Made by a program: the position numbers and the translations under genes. From positions 1 through 33,535 of the forward strand of contig WQWU01000029.1 in NCBI GenBank assembly GCA_009785215.1: a stretch of DNA of 33,535 nucleotides, written 5' to 3'. Position 1 is the stretch's first letter. Each line of letters begins with the position of its first letter. The notes under the pieces are model-generated. The model was not told the origin of the DNA. It worked only from the letters and a program-made list of their open reading frames with translations, and searched no databases. This DNA comes from Treponema sp. Lineage in GTDB: Bacteria > Spirochaetota > Spirochaetia > Treponematales > Breznakiellaceae. This document shows positions 15,490-23,222 of this stretch, piece after piece.

Positions 15490-17643
15490 TTATCCTTCTT
15501 TGGATATCAATATTACAATGCTTCGGGCTTTTACAGGATAACTGCGCTGAGAAGCCAGCGGTTCTTCGTTCCCCGAAGAAAGTATTTCGTTAGGAGAAGG
15601 AAGCCCTGTATCTACAACGCGATACCAGTGCTTTTTATGGGGCGGTTCAGCCAGTACAAATGATTGAATATCGATATCTGAATTAAACATAATATAAAAA
15701 TCATTATCATCTTTATCTGCTAAAGTATCAGCTTTGCTCCCAAGAAGACGTAATGCAAGATAATAACCTACATCATCCCAATCGGGAACAATTCCTTTTT
15801 CATCGAACCAGCTAATGTCAGGAATTGCCTTATATGCACCTCCCCTGCCGGTATAAAATTCAGGACGCATAAAACCGGGATGACTAAGGCGGAAAGCAAT
15901 CATTTCTTTTGCAAACCGGTATAATTCGGCATTTTTTTCCAATAGCGACCAGTCAAACCACGAAATCTCATTATCCTGACAATAAGCGTTATTGTTTCCT
16001 TTCTGAGTCCGCCCGAATTCATCGCCGCCAAGAAGCATTGGCGTTCCCAGCGAAACCATTAATGTTGCAATAAAATTCTTTATCTGCCGTTCCCGCAGAA
16101 TTTTAACAACGGGATCCCTTGTAGGCCCTTCTGTTCCGTAATTGTAGCTAAGGTTATTGTCGCTTCCATCCCAGCTGTTTTCGCCGTTGTCTTCGTTGTG
16201 CTTGTGGTTGTACGAAACAAGGTCTTTCATTGTAAAACCATCGTGGCTTGTAATAAAATTGATGGAATGAAACGGCTTTCGTCCATCCCGCAGATAAAGG
16301 TCAGAACTGCCTGCTATGCGCGTTGCAAGATAGCGGGTTTCTTTGGGGTCGCCTCTCCAGTATTTACGCACATTGTCACGGTACATATCGTTCCATTCTG
16401 CCCAGCGCCCTCCGGGAAACCAGCCAACCTGATAAGCTCCGCCTGCATCCCATGCTTCTGCAATTATCTTTGTTGAGTTCAAAACAGGATCTTCTGCAAT
16501 TTGTTCAAGAGTAGGAGGATTCTCCATTATTCTTCCGTTTTGGTCGCGCCCAAGAATCGATCCAAGATCAAACCGGAATCCGTCAACATGCATTTCTGTT
16601 ACCCAATAACGCAGACAATCCATGATGAATGTGCGGACAACAGGATGATTGCAGTTAACAGTATTTCCGCAGCCGGAATAATTTTGATAGTAGCGTTTGT
16701 TTTCGTTAAGGATATAATAAATTGAGTTATCAAGACCGCGGAAAGAAAAAGTAGGCCCTTGTTCATTACCCTCTGCTGTATGATTAAAAACAATGTCAAG
16801 AATAACTTCTATTCCTGCTTTATGCAGTTCCCTTACCATTTCTTTAAATTCATTTACCTGTCCGCCGGGAGTTTTATCCGAAGCATACGATCCTTTTGGA
16901 GCAAAAAATGCCGCAGTTGAATAACCCCAGTAGTTGGTAAGTTTTTCTCCTGTCCGCGGATTATGCCTGATAATTTCATTTTCATTAAATTCCTGAACCG
17001 GCAAAAACTCGATGCTTGTAATTCCCAAATCCTTAAAGTACGGAATCTTTTCTATTATTCCGCGGTAAGTTCCAGGATGCTCTACTCCCGAGTTTGGATG
17101 AGCGGTAATTCCCTTTACATGCGCTTCGTAAATTACGCTAAAACGAAGCGGATAGTTAAGAGGGGTGTCACCCTGCCAGTCAAAATTATCATCTATTACA
17201 ATACCTCTTGCTTGATGCGTTATATCATCATCATAGGAATATGTTAAATCTTTGCCGGGTTTTTCATGATCATAACCTGCGCACTTTCCATAATCCCAAT
17301 TACTTATATCTGTTAATGCTTTGGCATACGGATCCAAAAGTGTTTTATGCGGATTAAAACGCTGACCCTTTTCAGGAAAATACGGCCCGTCTGCACGGTA
17401 AAGATAACACGTTCCTGCTTTTAATCCCCTAATGAAACAATGCCAGATATTGCCTGTTTTGTGTTCTCTTTTGTCTAAAGGGATTTCTACCCACGGACTG
17501 TTTTTTTCTGGAGATTCAAAAATAATCAGCGTAACAGATGTGGCGTGCCTTGAAAAAATCGCAAAGTTGACGCCGTCATTTACCAGCGAAGCTCCAAGAG
17601 GCAGCGCTTTACCTGTTTCAGCCACAAGGTTGCAGAGTATCAT
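15490..17643 (-). CDS. glgX: glycogen debranching enzyme (GH13, GlgX/isoamylase type)
   Basis: From the ATG at 17643 the 717-aa enzyme begins MILCNLVAETGKALPLGAS, matching the family start. It has an N-terminal CBM48-like domain (GVNFAIFSRHATSVTLIIF) and a GH13 barrel: IEVILDIVFNHTAEG, the nucleophile region DGFRFDLGSILGRD, the acid region IIAEAWDAGG and FITSHDGFTM. It hydrolyses alpha-1,6 branches of glycogen or limit dextrins. A TTG at 17691 could extend it by 16 residues, but that codon overlaps a TATAAT and the extension has no homology-like features. No other glycogen genes are adjacent; the neighbours are nrdDG and a nucleotidase. Confidence 0.9.
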   Translation of the reverse strand: MILCNLVAETGKALPLGASLVNDGVNFAIFSRHATSVTLIIFESPEKNSPWVEIPLDKREHKTGNIWHCFIRGLKAGTCYLYRADGPYFPEKGQRFNPHKTLLDPYAKALTDISNWDYGKCAGYDHEKPGKDLTYSYDDDITHQARGIVIDDNFDWQGDTPLNYPLRFSVIYEAHVKGITAHPNSGVEHPGTYRGIIEKIPYFKDLGITSIEFLPVQEFNENEIIRHNPRTGEKLTNYWGYSTAAFFAPKGSYASDKTPGGQVNEFKEMVRELHKAGIEVILDIVFNHTAEGNEQGPTFSFRGLDNSIYYILNENKRYYQNYSGCGNTVNCNHPVVRTFIMDCLRYWVTEMHVDGFRFDLGSILGRDQNGRIMENPPTLEQIAEDPVLNSTKIIAEAWDAGGAYQVGWFPGGRWAEWNDMYRDNVRKYWRGDPKETRYLATRIAGSSDLYLRDGRKPFHSINFITSHDGFTMKDLVSYNHKHNEDNGENSWDGSDNNLSYNYGTEGPTRDPVVKILRERQIKNFIATLMVSLGTPMLLGGDEFGRTQKGNNNAYCQDNEISWFDWSLLEKNAELYRFAKEMIAFRLSHPGFMRPEFYTGRGGAYKAIPDISWFDEKGIVPDWDDVGYYLALRLLGSKADTLADKDDNDFYIMFNSDIDIQSFVLAEPPHKKHWYRVVDTGLPSPNEILSSGNEEPLASQRSYPVKARSIVILISKEG

Positions 17644-17649
17644 ATTCAA

Positions 17650-17679
17650 ATTATAATACAAAAAATGAAAAAAAGGAAA
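17650..17679 (-). promoter_or_regulatory. glgX-proximal -10 element six nt before the ATG
   Basis: TATAAT (17650-17655, minus strand) ends exactly 6 nt before the glgX ATG; the best -35 is a weak TTTCCT (17674-17679, 18 bp away). No Shine-Dalgarno precedes the ATG, so leaderless initiation is possible. Confidence 0.45.
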
Positions 17680-17690
17680 GGTGTCTTTCA

Positions 17691-17722
17691 ATTATACAAT
17701 ATGTAGTGTTGTGCACTGTCAA
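17691..17722 (-). promoter_or_regulatory. upstream glgX promoter overlapping NrdR-box-like sites
   Basis: A perfect TTGACA (17717-17722) and a perfect TATAAT (17691-17696) lie on the minus strand, but 20 bp apart, longer than the 17 bp optimum. Such a promoter may be weak or need an activator. The -10 overlaps the proximal NrdR-like site and the -35 sits between the two sites. Confidence 0.45.
17694..17709. promoter_or_regulatory. NrdR-box-like site, proximal
   Basis: atacaatatgtagtgt matches 14 of 16 positions of the published NrdR consensus acaCwAtATaTwGtgt as I recall it. It overlaps the -10 of the upstream glgX promoter. Confidence 0.6.
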
Positions 17723-17725
17723 TAA

Positions 17726-17741
17726 ACACCATATATAGTGT
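17726..17741. promoter_or_regulatory. NrdR-box-like site, distal
   Basis: acaccatatatagtgt matches 15 of 16 positions of the NrdR consensus. It lies 16 bp from the proximal site (32 bp start to start, about three helical turns), the paired spacing known for NrdR operators. Confidence 0.7.
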
Positions 17742-17763
17742 CCTACCCGTATTTGTTTAAGTT

Positions 17764-18261
17764 TCAGGTGTATAAGACGATTTCGCCTTTTTTGTCTGTC
17801 TCTTTCATATTTATCATACGTTGATTTGAAGAGCCGCGGAACTGCAATCCTGCAGAACGAAGTTCGTGAATATATTTTCCGTCTATCAATATATCAGTTG
17901 CAGAAAGAAGTGTTTTTATATCTATATTGTTATTTCCAGATTCAATCAATTCTTCGTATGTATAACCGGAATATGTCACAACATCCAGGCCGATTTTATG
18001 AGCCGCAAGCGCAATCTCTGCAAATTCTCCTGCCTGTAAAAACGGCTCTCCCCCGGAAAAAGTAATACCCTGTATAGTTTTTTTTTGCTTCTTTAAAAAA
18101 CGAATTATCTGCTTTACAGAAAACTCATCTCCTGCACCGGAATCCCAGCTGGCAGGATTATGGCAAAACGGACAGTGATGAAAGCAGCCTTGCGCAAAAA
18201 TTACATATCTTATCCCCGGGCCGTCAACAATACTTTCCGGCGTAATTCCGTATAACCGCAT
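17764..18261 (-). CDS. nrdG: anaerobic ribonucleoside-triphosphate reductase activating protein
   Basis: NrdG (165 aa) is the radical SAM activase that installs the glycyl radical on NrdD. The N-terminus MRLYGITPESIVDGPGIRY and the cluster motif CFHHCPFC (CxxxCxxC) followed by HNPASWD are diagnostic; GITFSGGEPFLQ is also present. Length is typical. It lies 21 bp downstream of nrdD. No Shine-Dalgarno is visible; instead TATAGT (18268-18273) lies 6 nt before the ATG, so it may also have its own leaderless start in addition to nrdD read-through. Confidence 0.95.
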   Translation of the reverse strand: MRLYGITPESIVDGPGIRYVIFAQGCFHHCPFCHNPASWDSGAGDEFSVKQIIRFLKKQKKTIQGITFSGGEPFLQAGEFAEIALAAHKIGLDVVTYSGYTYEELIESGNNNIDIKTLLSATDILIDGKYIHELRSAGLQFRGSSNQRMINMKETDKKGEIVLYT

Positions 18262-18282
18262 TTTATAACTATAACAAAGTCT

Positions 18283-20394
18283 TTAAACTTGATGAACCTG
18301 ACGATGCTGAATTTCTGCAAGTTTACTGTCATTAAACCGGTCAAGCGTTGATAAATAACCTGTGATTCTCCGCACACGGTTAATTCTGTTTCCGCCGCAC
18401 TTGGGGCATATATCTTCGTTTATGACACCGTTTAATCCGCACTCACAGCAAATATCAACAGGAAAATTAACTGCACCGTACCCAATATCTGCATCTGCCA
18501 TCGCCCTAATTATCGATTCAAACGCTTTAAGATTATTCTCCGGCGCCGACTTTAGTTCTACATAAGTAATATGTCCTGCATTGCAGCACTTATGATAAGC
18601 GCCTTCTATTATTACTTTGTCCAAAGCGTTAATCTGATATTCTACGGGAACATGAAACGAGTTGGTATACCATTGTTTATCTGTTACTCCCGGAATTACG
18701 CCGTATTTTTCAATATCAAGCTGGGTAAATTTTCCGCTTAACTGCTCTGCAGGCGTTGCAAGCAGCGTAAAATTTAATCCGTATTTTTTTGTAGCTTCAT
18801 CGCATCTTCTCCGCATATGACTGATAATTACTACTCCAAAAGCCTGCGCTTCCGGGCTTTCGCCGTGATGTTTTCCCATAAGCGCAATAAGACATTCTGC
18901 CAGCCCTATAAACCCAATGCTAAGCGTGCCATTACGGATTGCTTTTTCGATTGTATCGTTAGATGAAAGATTCTCGCTGTCAACATAAAGTTTTTGACCC
19001 ATTAAAAACGGAAAATCTTTTACTTTTAACTGTTTTTGAACATTATAGCGGGTTAATAACTGTTCTACGCAAAGATCGAATATTTCATCCAGATATTTCC
19101 AGAATACTGATATATCTTTATCTGCGCGAATGCCGATACGCGGAAGATTGATGGTTGTAAATGAGAGATTACCTCTGGAGTTTGTCGCATCTTTTCCGTT
19201 ACAGTTTGATATAACGCGCGTCCGGCAGCCCATATACGCGACTTCTTCGCCGCGGAAAGGTTTATTAAAACTTGAATCCATAAAAGAATAAGTAGGGAAA
19301 AGGCGTTTGCACGCAACGCGCATACTTAACTGAAACAAATCGTAATTGGGATCTCCTTCTTCAAAGTTAATATCTTCTTTTAACTTAAAGCACACATTCG
19401 GAAATAAAGGCGATTCGCCTTTTCCCAATCCTTTTTCATAAGCGAGCAGAAAATTTTCAGAAATCATTCTGCCGGCTTCTGTTGTATCAGTGCCGAAATT
19501 AATGCTGGAAAAAGGAACCTGAGCTCCTGCTCTTGAATGCATTGTATTAAGATTGTAGATAAAACCTTCCATTGCCTGATAAATTTCTTCGTTGGTGCGA
19601 TCGTATACAAGTTTTTTTATTTTTTCTTCATCTGCTGTTAATCCCAGTTCTTTTAGATTTTCTCTGATTAATTTTTCCTGTCTGGTTTTTTCCAATTCGG
19701 CATATACAGCCAAATCTCTGTCAAAATATGCAAAAGACTGTCCGCCGTGCATATCATTCTGATTACTCTGCAGAATTATTGCTGCAAGAGATGCAGCTGT
19801 TTTTATGCTTTTCGGAGAACGTATATAACCGTGCCCGTTATTAAAACCTTCGCGCAGAAGGCGATCCAGCGGTATCTGCAGACAGGTTAATGTTTTGCCG
19901 TACCACGATAAATCATGAATATAAATATCGCCGTTTAAATGCGCATTGGCTTCTTTTTCCGGAAGGACACGTTTTAAATAATAATTTTTGGAGGCAAGTT
20001 CTGATATTTGCAGTACCTTTGCAGAGGGGGAATTGCCTACATTGGCATTATCGCGGTTTGTTTCCTGTACGATTTCCGAAACTGCATTCATTAGTTCGCT
20101 TCGCGCTTCTCTTAATCTTGAACGGTTCTCGCGGTATAAAATATATGCTTTGGCTGCTTTAGTAATGCCATGTTCAATTAAAACTGTTTCTGCAATATCC
20201 TGAACATCTTCGACTGTATAATTATCTTCCTTATACTGTTGTTTTATTTTTTTTATTACTTCCAGCGTTAGTTCCATTGCCTTCTGCCGGTCTGTCTCTC
20301 CTACAGCCTGCAGGCACTTAAACAACGCATCTGTTATTTTATTTTCATGAAATTCCTGTGTTCTTCCGTCTCTTTTAATGATTGATGCGAACAT
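18283..20394 (-). CDS. nrdD: anaerobic ribonucleoside-triphosphate reductase
   Basis: NrdD (703 aa from ATG 20394) makes deoxynucleotides from NTPs without oxygen. It has an N-terminal ATP-cone (MFASIIKRDGRTQEF to about residue 95), a catalytic barrel including MGCRTRVISNCNG, a C-terminal zinc site (C649/C652 and C663/C666) and the glycyl-radical loop RRITGYLS with G679. The ATG is preferred over a TTG 57 nt upstream because that TTG is part of the -35 TTGACA of the gene's own promoter, while gaagggg lies just before the ATG. It is coupled with nrdG. No NrdR-like box is visible at its promoter, which is unusual given the boxes after nrdG. Confidence 0.96.
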   Translation of the reverse strand: MFASIIKRDGRTQEFHENKITDALFKCLQAVGETDRQKAMELTLEVIKKIKQQYKEDNYTVEDVQDIAETVLIEHGITKAAKAYILYRENRSRLREARSELMNAVSEIVQETNRDNANVGNSPSAKVLQISELASKNYYLKRVLPEKEANAHLNGDIYIHDLSWYGKTLTCLQIPLDRLLREGFNNGHGYIRSPKSIKTAASLAAIILQSNQNDMHGGQSFAYFDRDLAVYAELEKTRQEKLIRENLKELGLTADEEKIKKLVYDRTNEEIYQAMEGFIYNLNTMHSRAGAQVPFSSINFGTDTTEAGRMISENFLLAYEKGLGKGESPLFPNVCFKLKEDINFEEGDPNYDLFQLSMRVACKRLFPTYSFMDSSFNKPFRGEEVAYMGCRTRVISNCNGKDATNSRGNLSFTTINLPRIGIRADKDISVFWKYLDEIFDLCVEQLLTRYNVQKQLKVKDFPFLMGQKLYVDSENLSSNDTIEKAIRNGTLSIGFIGLAECLIALMGKHHGESPEAQAFGVVIISHMRRRCDEATKKYGLNFTLLATPAEQLSGKFTQLDIEKYGVIPGVTDKQWYTNSFHVPVEYQINALDKVIIEGAYHKCCNAGHITYVELKSAPENNLKAFESIIRAMADADIGYGAVNFPVDICCECGLNGVINEDICPKCGGNRINRVRRITGYLSTLDRFNDSKLAEIQHRQVHQV

Positions 20395-20421
20395 TTTCCC
20401 CTTCCCCCCGGTAAGTTTGTG

Positions 20422-20451
20422 AGTATAGGGTTCTTTCGCAAGTTTTGTCAA
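20422..20451 (-). promoter_or_regulatory. nrdDG promoter
   Basis: On the minus strand TTGACA (20446-20451) and TATACT (20422-20427) are 18 bp apart. Transcription would start about 20415, giving a 20-nt leader with a gaagggg ribosome site before the ATG at 20394. It is back to back with the B12 operon promoter, the two -35 boxes being 16 bp apart. Confidence 0.75.
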
Positions 20452-20467
20452 GTAGCGTATTATACTA

Positions 20468-20496
20468 TTGACATTTCAAAAAAATTTATTTAAACT
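20468..20496 (+). promoter_or_regulatory. promoter of the cobalamin uptake operon
   Basis: TTGACA (20468-20473) and TAAACT (20491-20496) are separated by exactly 17 bp. The predicted transcript start near 20503 coincides with the first bases of the riboswitch P1 stem. Confidence 0.75.
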
Positions 20497-20502
20497 GCAA
20501 AT

Positions 20503-20689
20503 GTATATTTCAAAGGAAGTGGGGTGCGGAATAATATTTCCAATTCCCCCGCTAACCCGTAACTGTAATTGGGAAGATTCTGTCAGGAACTTTAGTTCCA
20601 TAACAGCCACTGTCCGGCCGCTTGATTCAAGCAGCTGAATGGGAAGACTGACAGGAAAAACGCCCATAAGTCAGGAAACTTTGGTATAC
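20503..20689 (+). ncRNA. cobalamin riboswitch aptamer
   Basis: Conserved cobalamin-riboswitch blocks occur in order: ggggtgcggaa, cccccgctaacccgtaactg followed by taa, then the B12-box core cagccactg (20607 region), tgggaag and aagtcaggaaac. P1 can form between GTATA/CAAAG (20503-20515) and CTTTG/TATAC (20679-20689). It precedes a terminator and an operon of B12 transport genes. By family knowledge, adenosyl- or other cobalamins bound here lower expression. Confidence 0.93.
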
Positions 20690-20717
20690 TCGCTTTCGTA
20701 GGAAGCGTATATTTTTT
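20685..20717 (+). terminator. rho-independent terminator of the riboswitch expression platform
   Basis: A 7-bp stem (CGCTTTC 20691-20697 with GGAAGCG 20701-20707, one G-U pair) with a 3-nt loop, extended by TATA/TATA outer pairs, runs into attttttc (20711-20718). Its outer left arm (20685-20688) overlaps the 3' strand of aptamer P1, so ligand state could shift the balance. Confidence 0.7.
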
Positions 20718-20736
20718 CAAGGTTCGAGGAAAACCT

Positions 20737-21246
20737 GTGAAAAGCCGATTATACCCGCAAGAAATTTTATTCTCTAATATTGCAGTGTTATTAATTGTTA
20801 CTCTATTTGCCGGATGCCCGATGGAAGAAAGCGATATAAGCGGCGGATCGCTTCATGGAACATGGAAGAATAACTGGGGAGAAGTATTCAATATCAATCT
20901 TGGCAGTAACTCATTTGAATATAACGGAGGTTTTCCAGGGTTTCATTACAAGGGAGATATTCATGAAATTGTCTATATAAACAACAGCGGTTCTGCAGGA
21001 TTTATTTTTATTGAATATACTGATATAGGTGATTTATGGAGCGTTAAAGAAGAAAACGGAAAAATAACCGCAGTTAATTTCACTTTTCTTGCAGATAACA
21101 TTTTAGATCTTCGCAGCGCTGTTGATGTAACAAGTAATGACGGAGAAACACTCACAGCCAAAAATCTGGAAATAGCAAAAGCTGTGTTTACTGCAGGAAC
21201 ATTGGGAAACTATTTTGCATTGGGGTCTGTATGTATAAAGCAATAA
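20737..21246 (+). CDS. small lipoprotein heading the B12 uptake operon, unknown function
   Basis: A 169-aa product with a signal peptide ending in the lipobox LFAGC (about C27), so it is a predicted lipoprotein. The mature part is small and beta-rich: a WKNNWGEVFNINLGSNSFEYN-type start, then ITAVNFTFLADN and a C-terminal ALGSVCIKQ. This suggests a lipocalin- or calycin-like sandwich, but I do not recognise a family. It starts at GTG with gagga 7 nt upstream, is the first gene after the cobalamin riboswitch, and overlaps btuB by 16 bp. Riboswitch control and position suggest a role in capturing cobalamin or aiding the receptor; this is inference. Confidence 0.8.
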   Translation: MKSRLYPQEILFSNIAVLLIVTLFAGCPMEESDISGGSLHGTWKNNWGEVFNINLGSNSFEYNGGFPGFHYKGDIHEIVYINNSGSAGFIFIEYTDIGDLWSVKEENGKITAVNFTFLADNILDLRSAVDVTSNDGETLTAKNLEIAKAVFTAGTLGNYFALGSVCIKQ

Positions 21247-23222
21247 TCAACATATACTTTATTTCTGCATTGTTTTTTTCTGTTTTTCTTTTTTCTGTGT
21301 CCGCTGATGATATTATTTTAGTTGAAAACGAAGGTATCACAATTACAGGAACAGTACCAACAAGCCAGCAGATTTCCATTGTAGAAAAAGAACAGATCGA
21401 GAATAGCAGCGCATCTGACCTTGCAGATATTTTGCATGAAACACTGGGGTTAAACATTGTCCGCTACGGCGCTTACGGGAATCAGACAGGCATTAATTTA
21501 CGCGGATTTGATTCAAAACGAATTGCATTTTTAATAGACGGCATTCCAGCCAATTCATCGATAGACGGCAGATTTGACATTAATCAGATAGACATAAATT
21601 CAATCGAACGTATCGAGGTAATTCACGGCGGTTCAGATTCAAAATACAATGTATCAGGCGCATTCGGCGGTGTAATAAATATTATCACTATTAAAAAACA
21701 AAAAAAAGGATTACGTTTAACCGCATCTGTTTCCAATACTTCGGTTAAACCGGGGAAATACAGGAACCGCAGCGGAGAAATGCAGGAGCCGCACTGGGAA
21801 GACCTTTTTGATACGCAGAATTATTCTCTTTTTGCCGCATACGGGGGCGAAGCAGTTTCGGTTACAGCAAACTTTTTTGCAAACCGCGCGGAAAATCATT
21901 TTATTTTTCTTGATCGGATTAACAGGCTTCGCAGGAAAGACAATAACGAAATATGGGATACCGGCGCCGGAGCATCTTTTGTATGGGAACTGCAGGATCT
22001 GACAAAACTTATTTATTCTGCAAATTTTTATTATAGTGACAGCAATTTTCCGATGTCCGGTTTTTCCAGCAGAGCCGGAAATCAAATTGATTTTTCTGCA
22101 AAACAAAGTTTTATGATTGATAAACCGCGAATTTTTCACGATGATATTTCTGCAGAATTTTCTTTTACATGGCGGTTTCACAAACGCGATTATACTTCTC
22201 CTCTGGATTTGACATCGATTCATTATCAAAATAACCTATTTGTTATAAACCGCTGGAACTGGTATGCAGGGGATCTTTTAATTCTAAGAACCGGCGCCGA
22301 TTACAGCTGCATTTTTCTTGATTCAAATGATATTGGAAAACATAACGGGTTTAACGGCGGTTTTTATTTAACAATAGAGTACAAACCTGTTAAATCGTTT
22401 CTAATAATTCCTTCGTCAAAAATTGTTTTTTCCAGTACAGGATCGGATAATTATGCAGTTATACCAAAACTTGGTCTTTTATGGAATGTTACAGATAACT
22501 TTTCCGTAAAAAACAATTATTTCAGGAATTTTAAATTTCCGGATTTTGAAGAGTTATACTGGAACAGCAGTGCAGGCAGCAATACCGGCGGCGCAGCTTA
22601 TGGCACCGGTAATCCCAACCTGCGGCCAGAGGACGGCTGGGGCGCTGATATAGGTTTAACATGGAAAATAATAGAATCGATACTAATTGAATGTGTTTTT
22701 TTTGCACAAAGCATACAGAATTCCATTCATTGGTTTTCCAGAAGCGGCGGTATTTGGCAGCCGGAAAATGTGGGAGAAGCCGCTATTTTTGGAGGAGAAT
22801 TAAAAACAGTTTTAGATATTCCTGTATCAATCTGGCGGTTTAAAAAAATAACAACATCACTTTCGTACCGGTATTTATTATCTTATCTGCTCAGTTATGG
22901 TTATACATTTGATTCAAATAAAAGAATTCCGTACAACCCTGAACATACTATCTATGGTTCACTGGATTTTTCCTGGGATAGCGGTCTTTTATCTTTTACC
23001 GGGCATTATGAAAGTTTACGTTACCATGATACTACAAACTGGATAACACTGGATCCTGTTTTCCTTCTTGGGTTAAAATTTAATCAAAAAATTGGAAACA
23101 ATCTTACTGCTTTTGGCGCTCTGCGGAATATACTTAACACTTCTTATGAATCGTTTTATGATTATCCAATGCCGGGGATTACACTTACTCTTGGCTTAAG
23201 AGCAAATCTGGAGTTCAAATGA
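21231..23222 (+). CDS. btuB: TonB-dependent outer-membrane receptor, BtuB-like
   Basis: A 663-aa outer-membrane receptor with a signal peptide (cleaved near SVSA-DDI), a TonB-box-like segment (EGITITGTVPT), a plug domain (about 45-150: DILHETLGLNIVRYGAYGN, INLRGFDSKRIAFLIDGIP, IDINSIERIEVIHGG, GGVINIITI) and a 22-strand-type barrel ending LTLGLRANLEFK. Cobalamin is the inferred substrate because the gene lies downstream of a cobalamin riboswitch and is joined to BtuFCD-like genes. It overlaps the lipoprotein gene by 16 bp and the next gene by 4 bp (ATGA). No TonB/ExbBD genes are in the window. Confidence 0.88.
   Translation: MYKAIINIYFISALFFSVFLFSVSADDIILVENEGITITGTVPTSQQISIVEKEQIENSSASDLADILHETLGLNIVRYGAYGNQTGINLRGFDSKRIAFLIDGIPANSSIDGRFDINQIDINSIERIEVIHGGSDSKYNVSGAFGGVINIITIKKQKKGLRLTASVSNTSVKPGKYRNRSGEMQEPHWEDLFDTQNYSLFAAYGGEAVSVTANFFANRAENHFIFLDRINRLRRKDNNEIWDTGAGASFVWELQDLTKLIYSANFYYSDSNFPMSGFSSRAGNQIDFSAKQSFMIDKPRIFHDDISAEFSFTWRFHKRDYTSPLDLTSIHYQNNLFVINRWNWYAGDLLILRTGADYSCIFLDSNDIGKHNGFNGGFYLTIEYKPVKSFLIIPSSKIVFSSTGSDNYAVIPKLGLLWNVTDNFSVKNNYFRNFKFPDFEELYWNSSAGSNTGGAAYGTGNPNLRPEDGWGADIGLTWKIIESILIECVFFAQSIQNSIHWFSRSGGIWQPENVGEAAIFGGELKTVLDIPVSIWRFKKITTSLSYRYLLSYLLSYGYTFDSNKRIPYNPEHTIYGSLDFSWDSGLLSFTGHYESLRYHDTTNWITLDPVFLLGLKFNQKIGNNLTAFGALRNILNTSYESFYDYPMPGITLTLGLRANLEFK

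Noticed and set aside
20395-20502. NrdR boxes at the nrdD promoter
   Set aside because: I looked for the 16-bp palindrome in this region and found none; only the two sites near 17700 match.
21717-22229. 170-codon leftward frame opposite btuB
   Set aside because: It is antisense to a clear receptor gene and rich in Arg/Cys/Lys as expected of a shadow frame.
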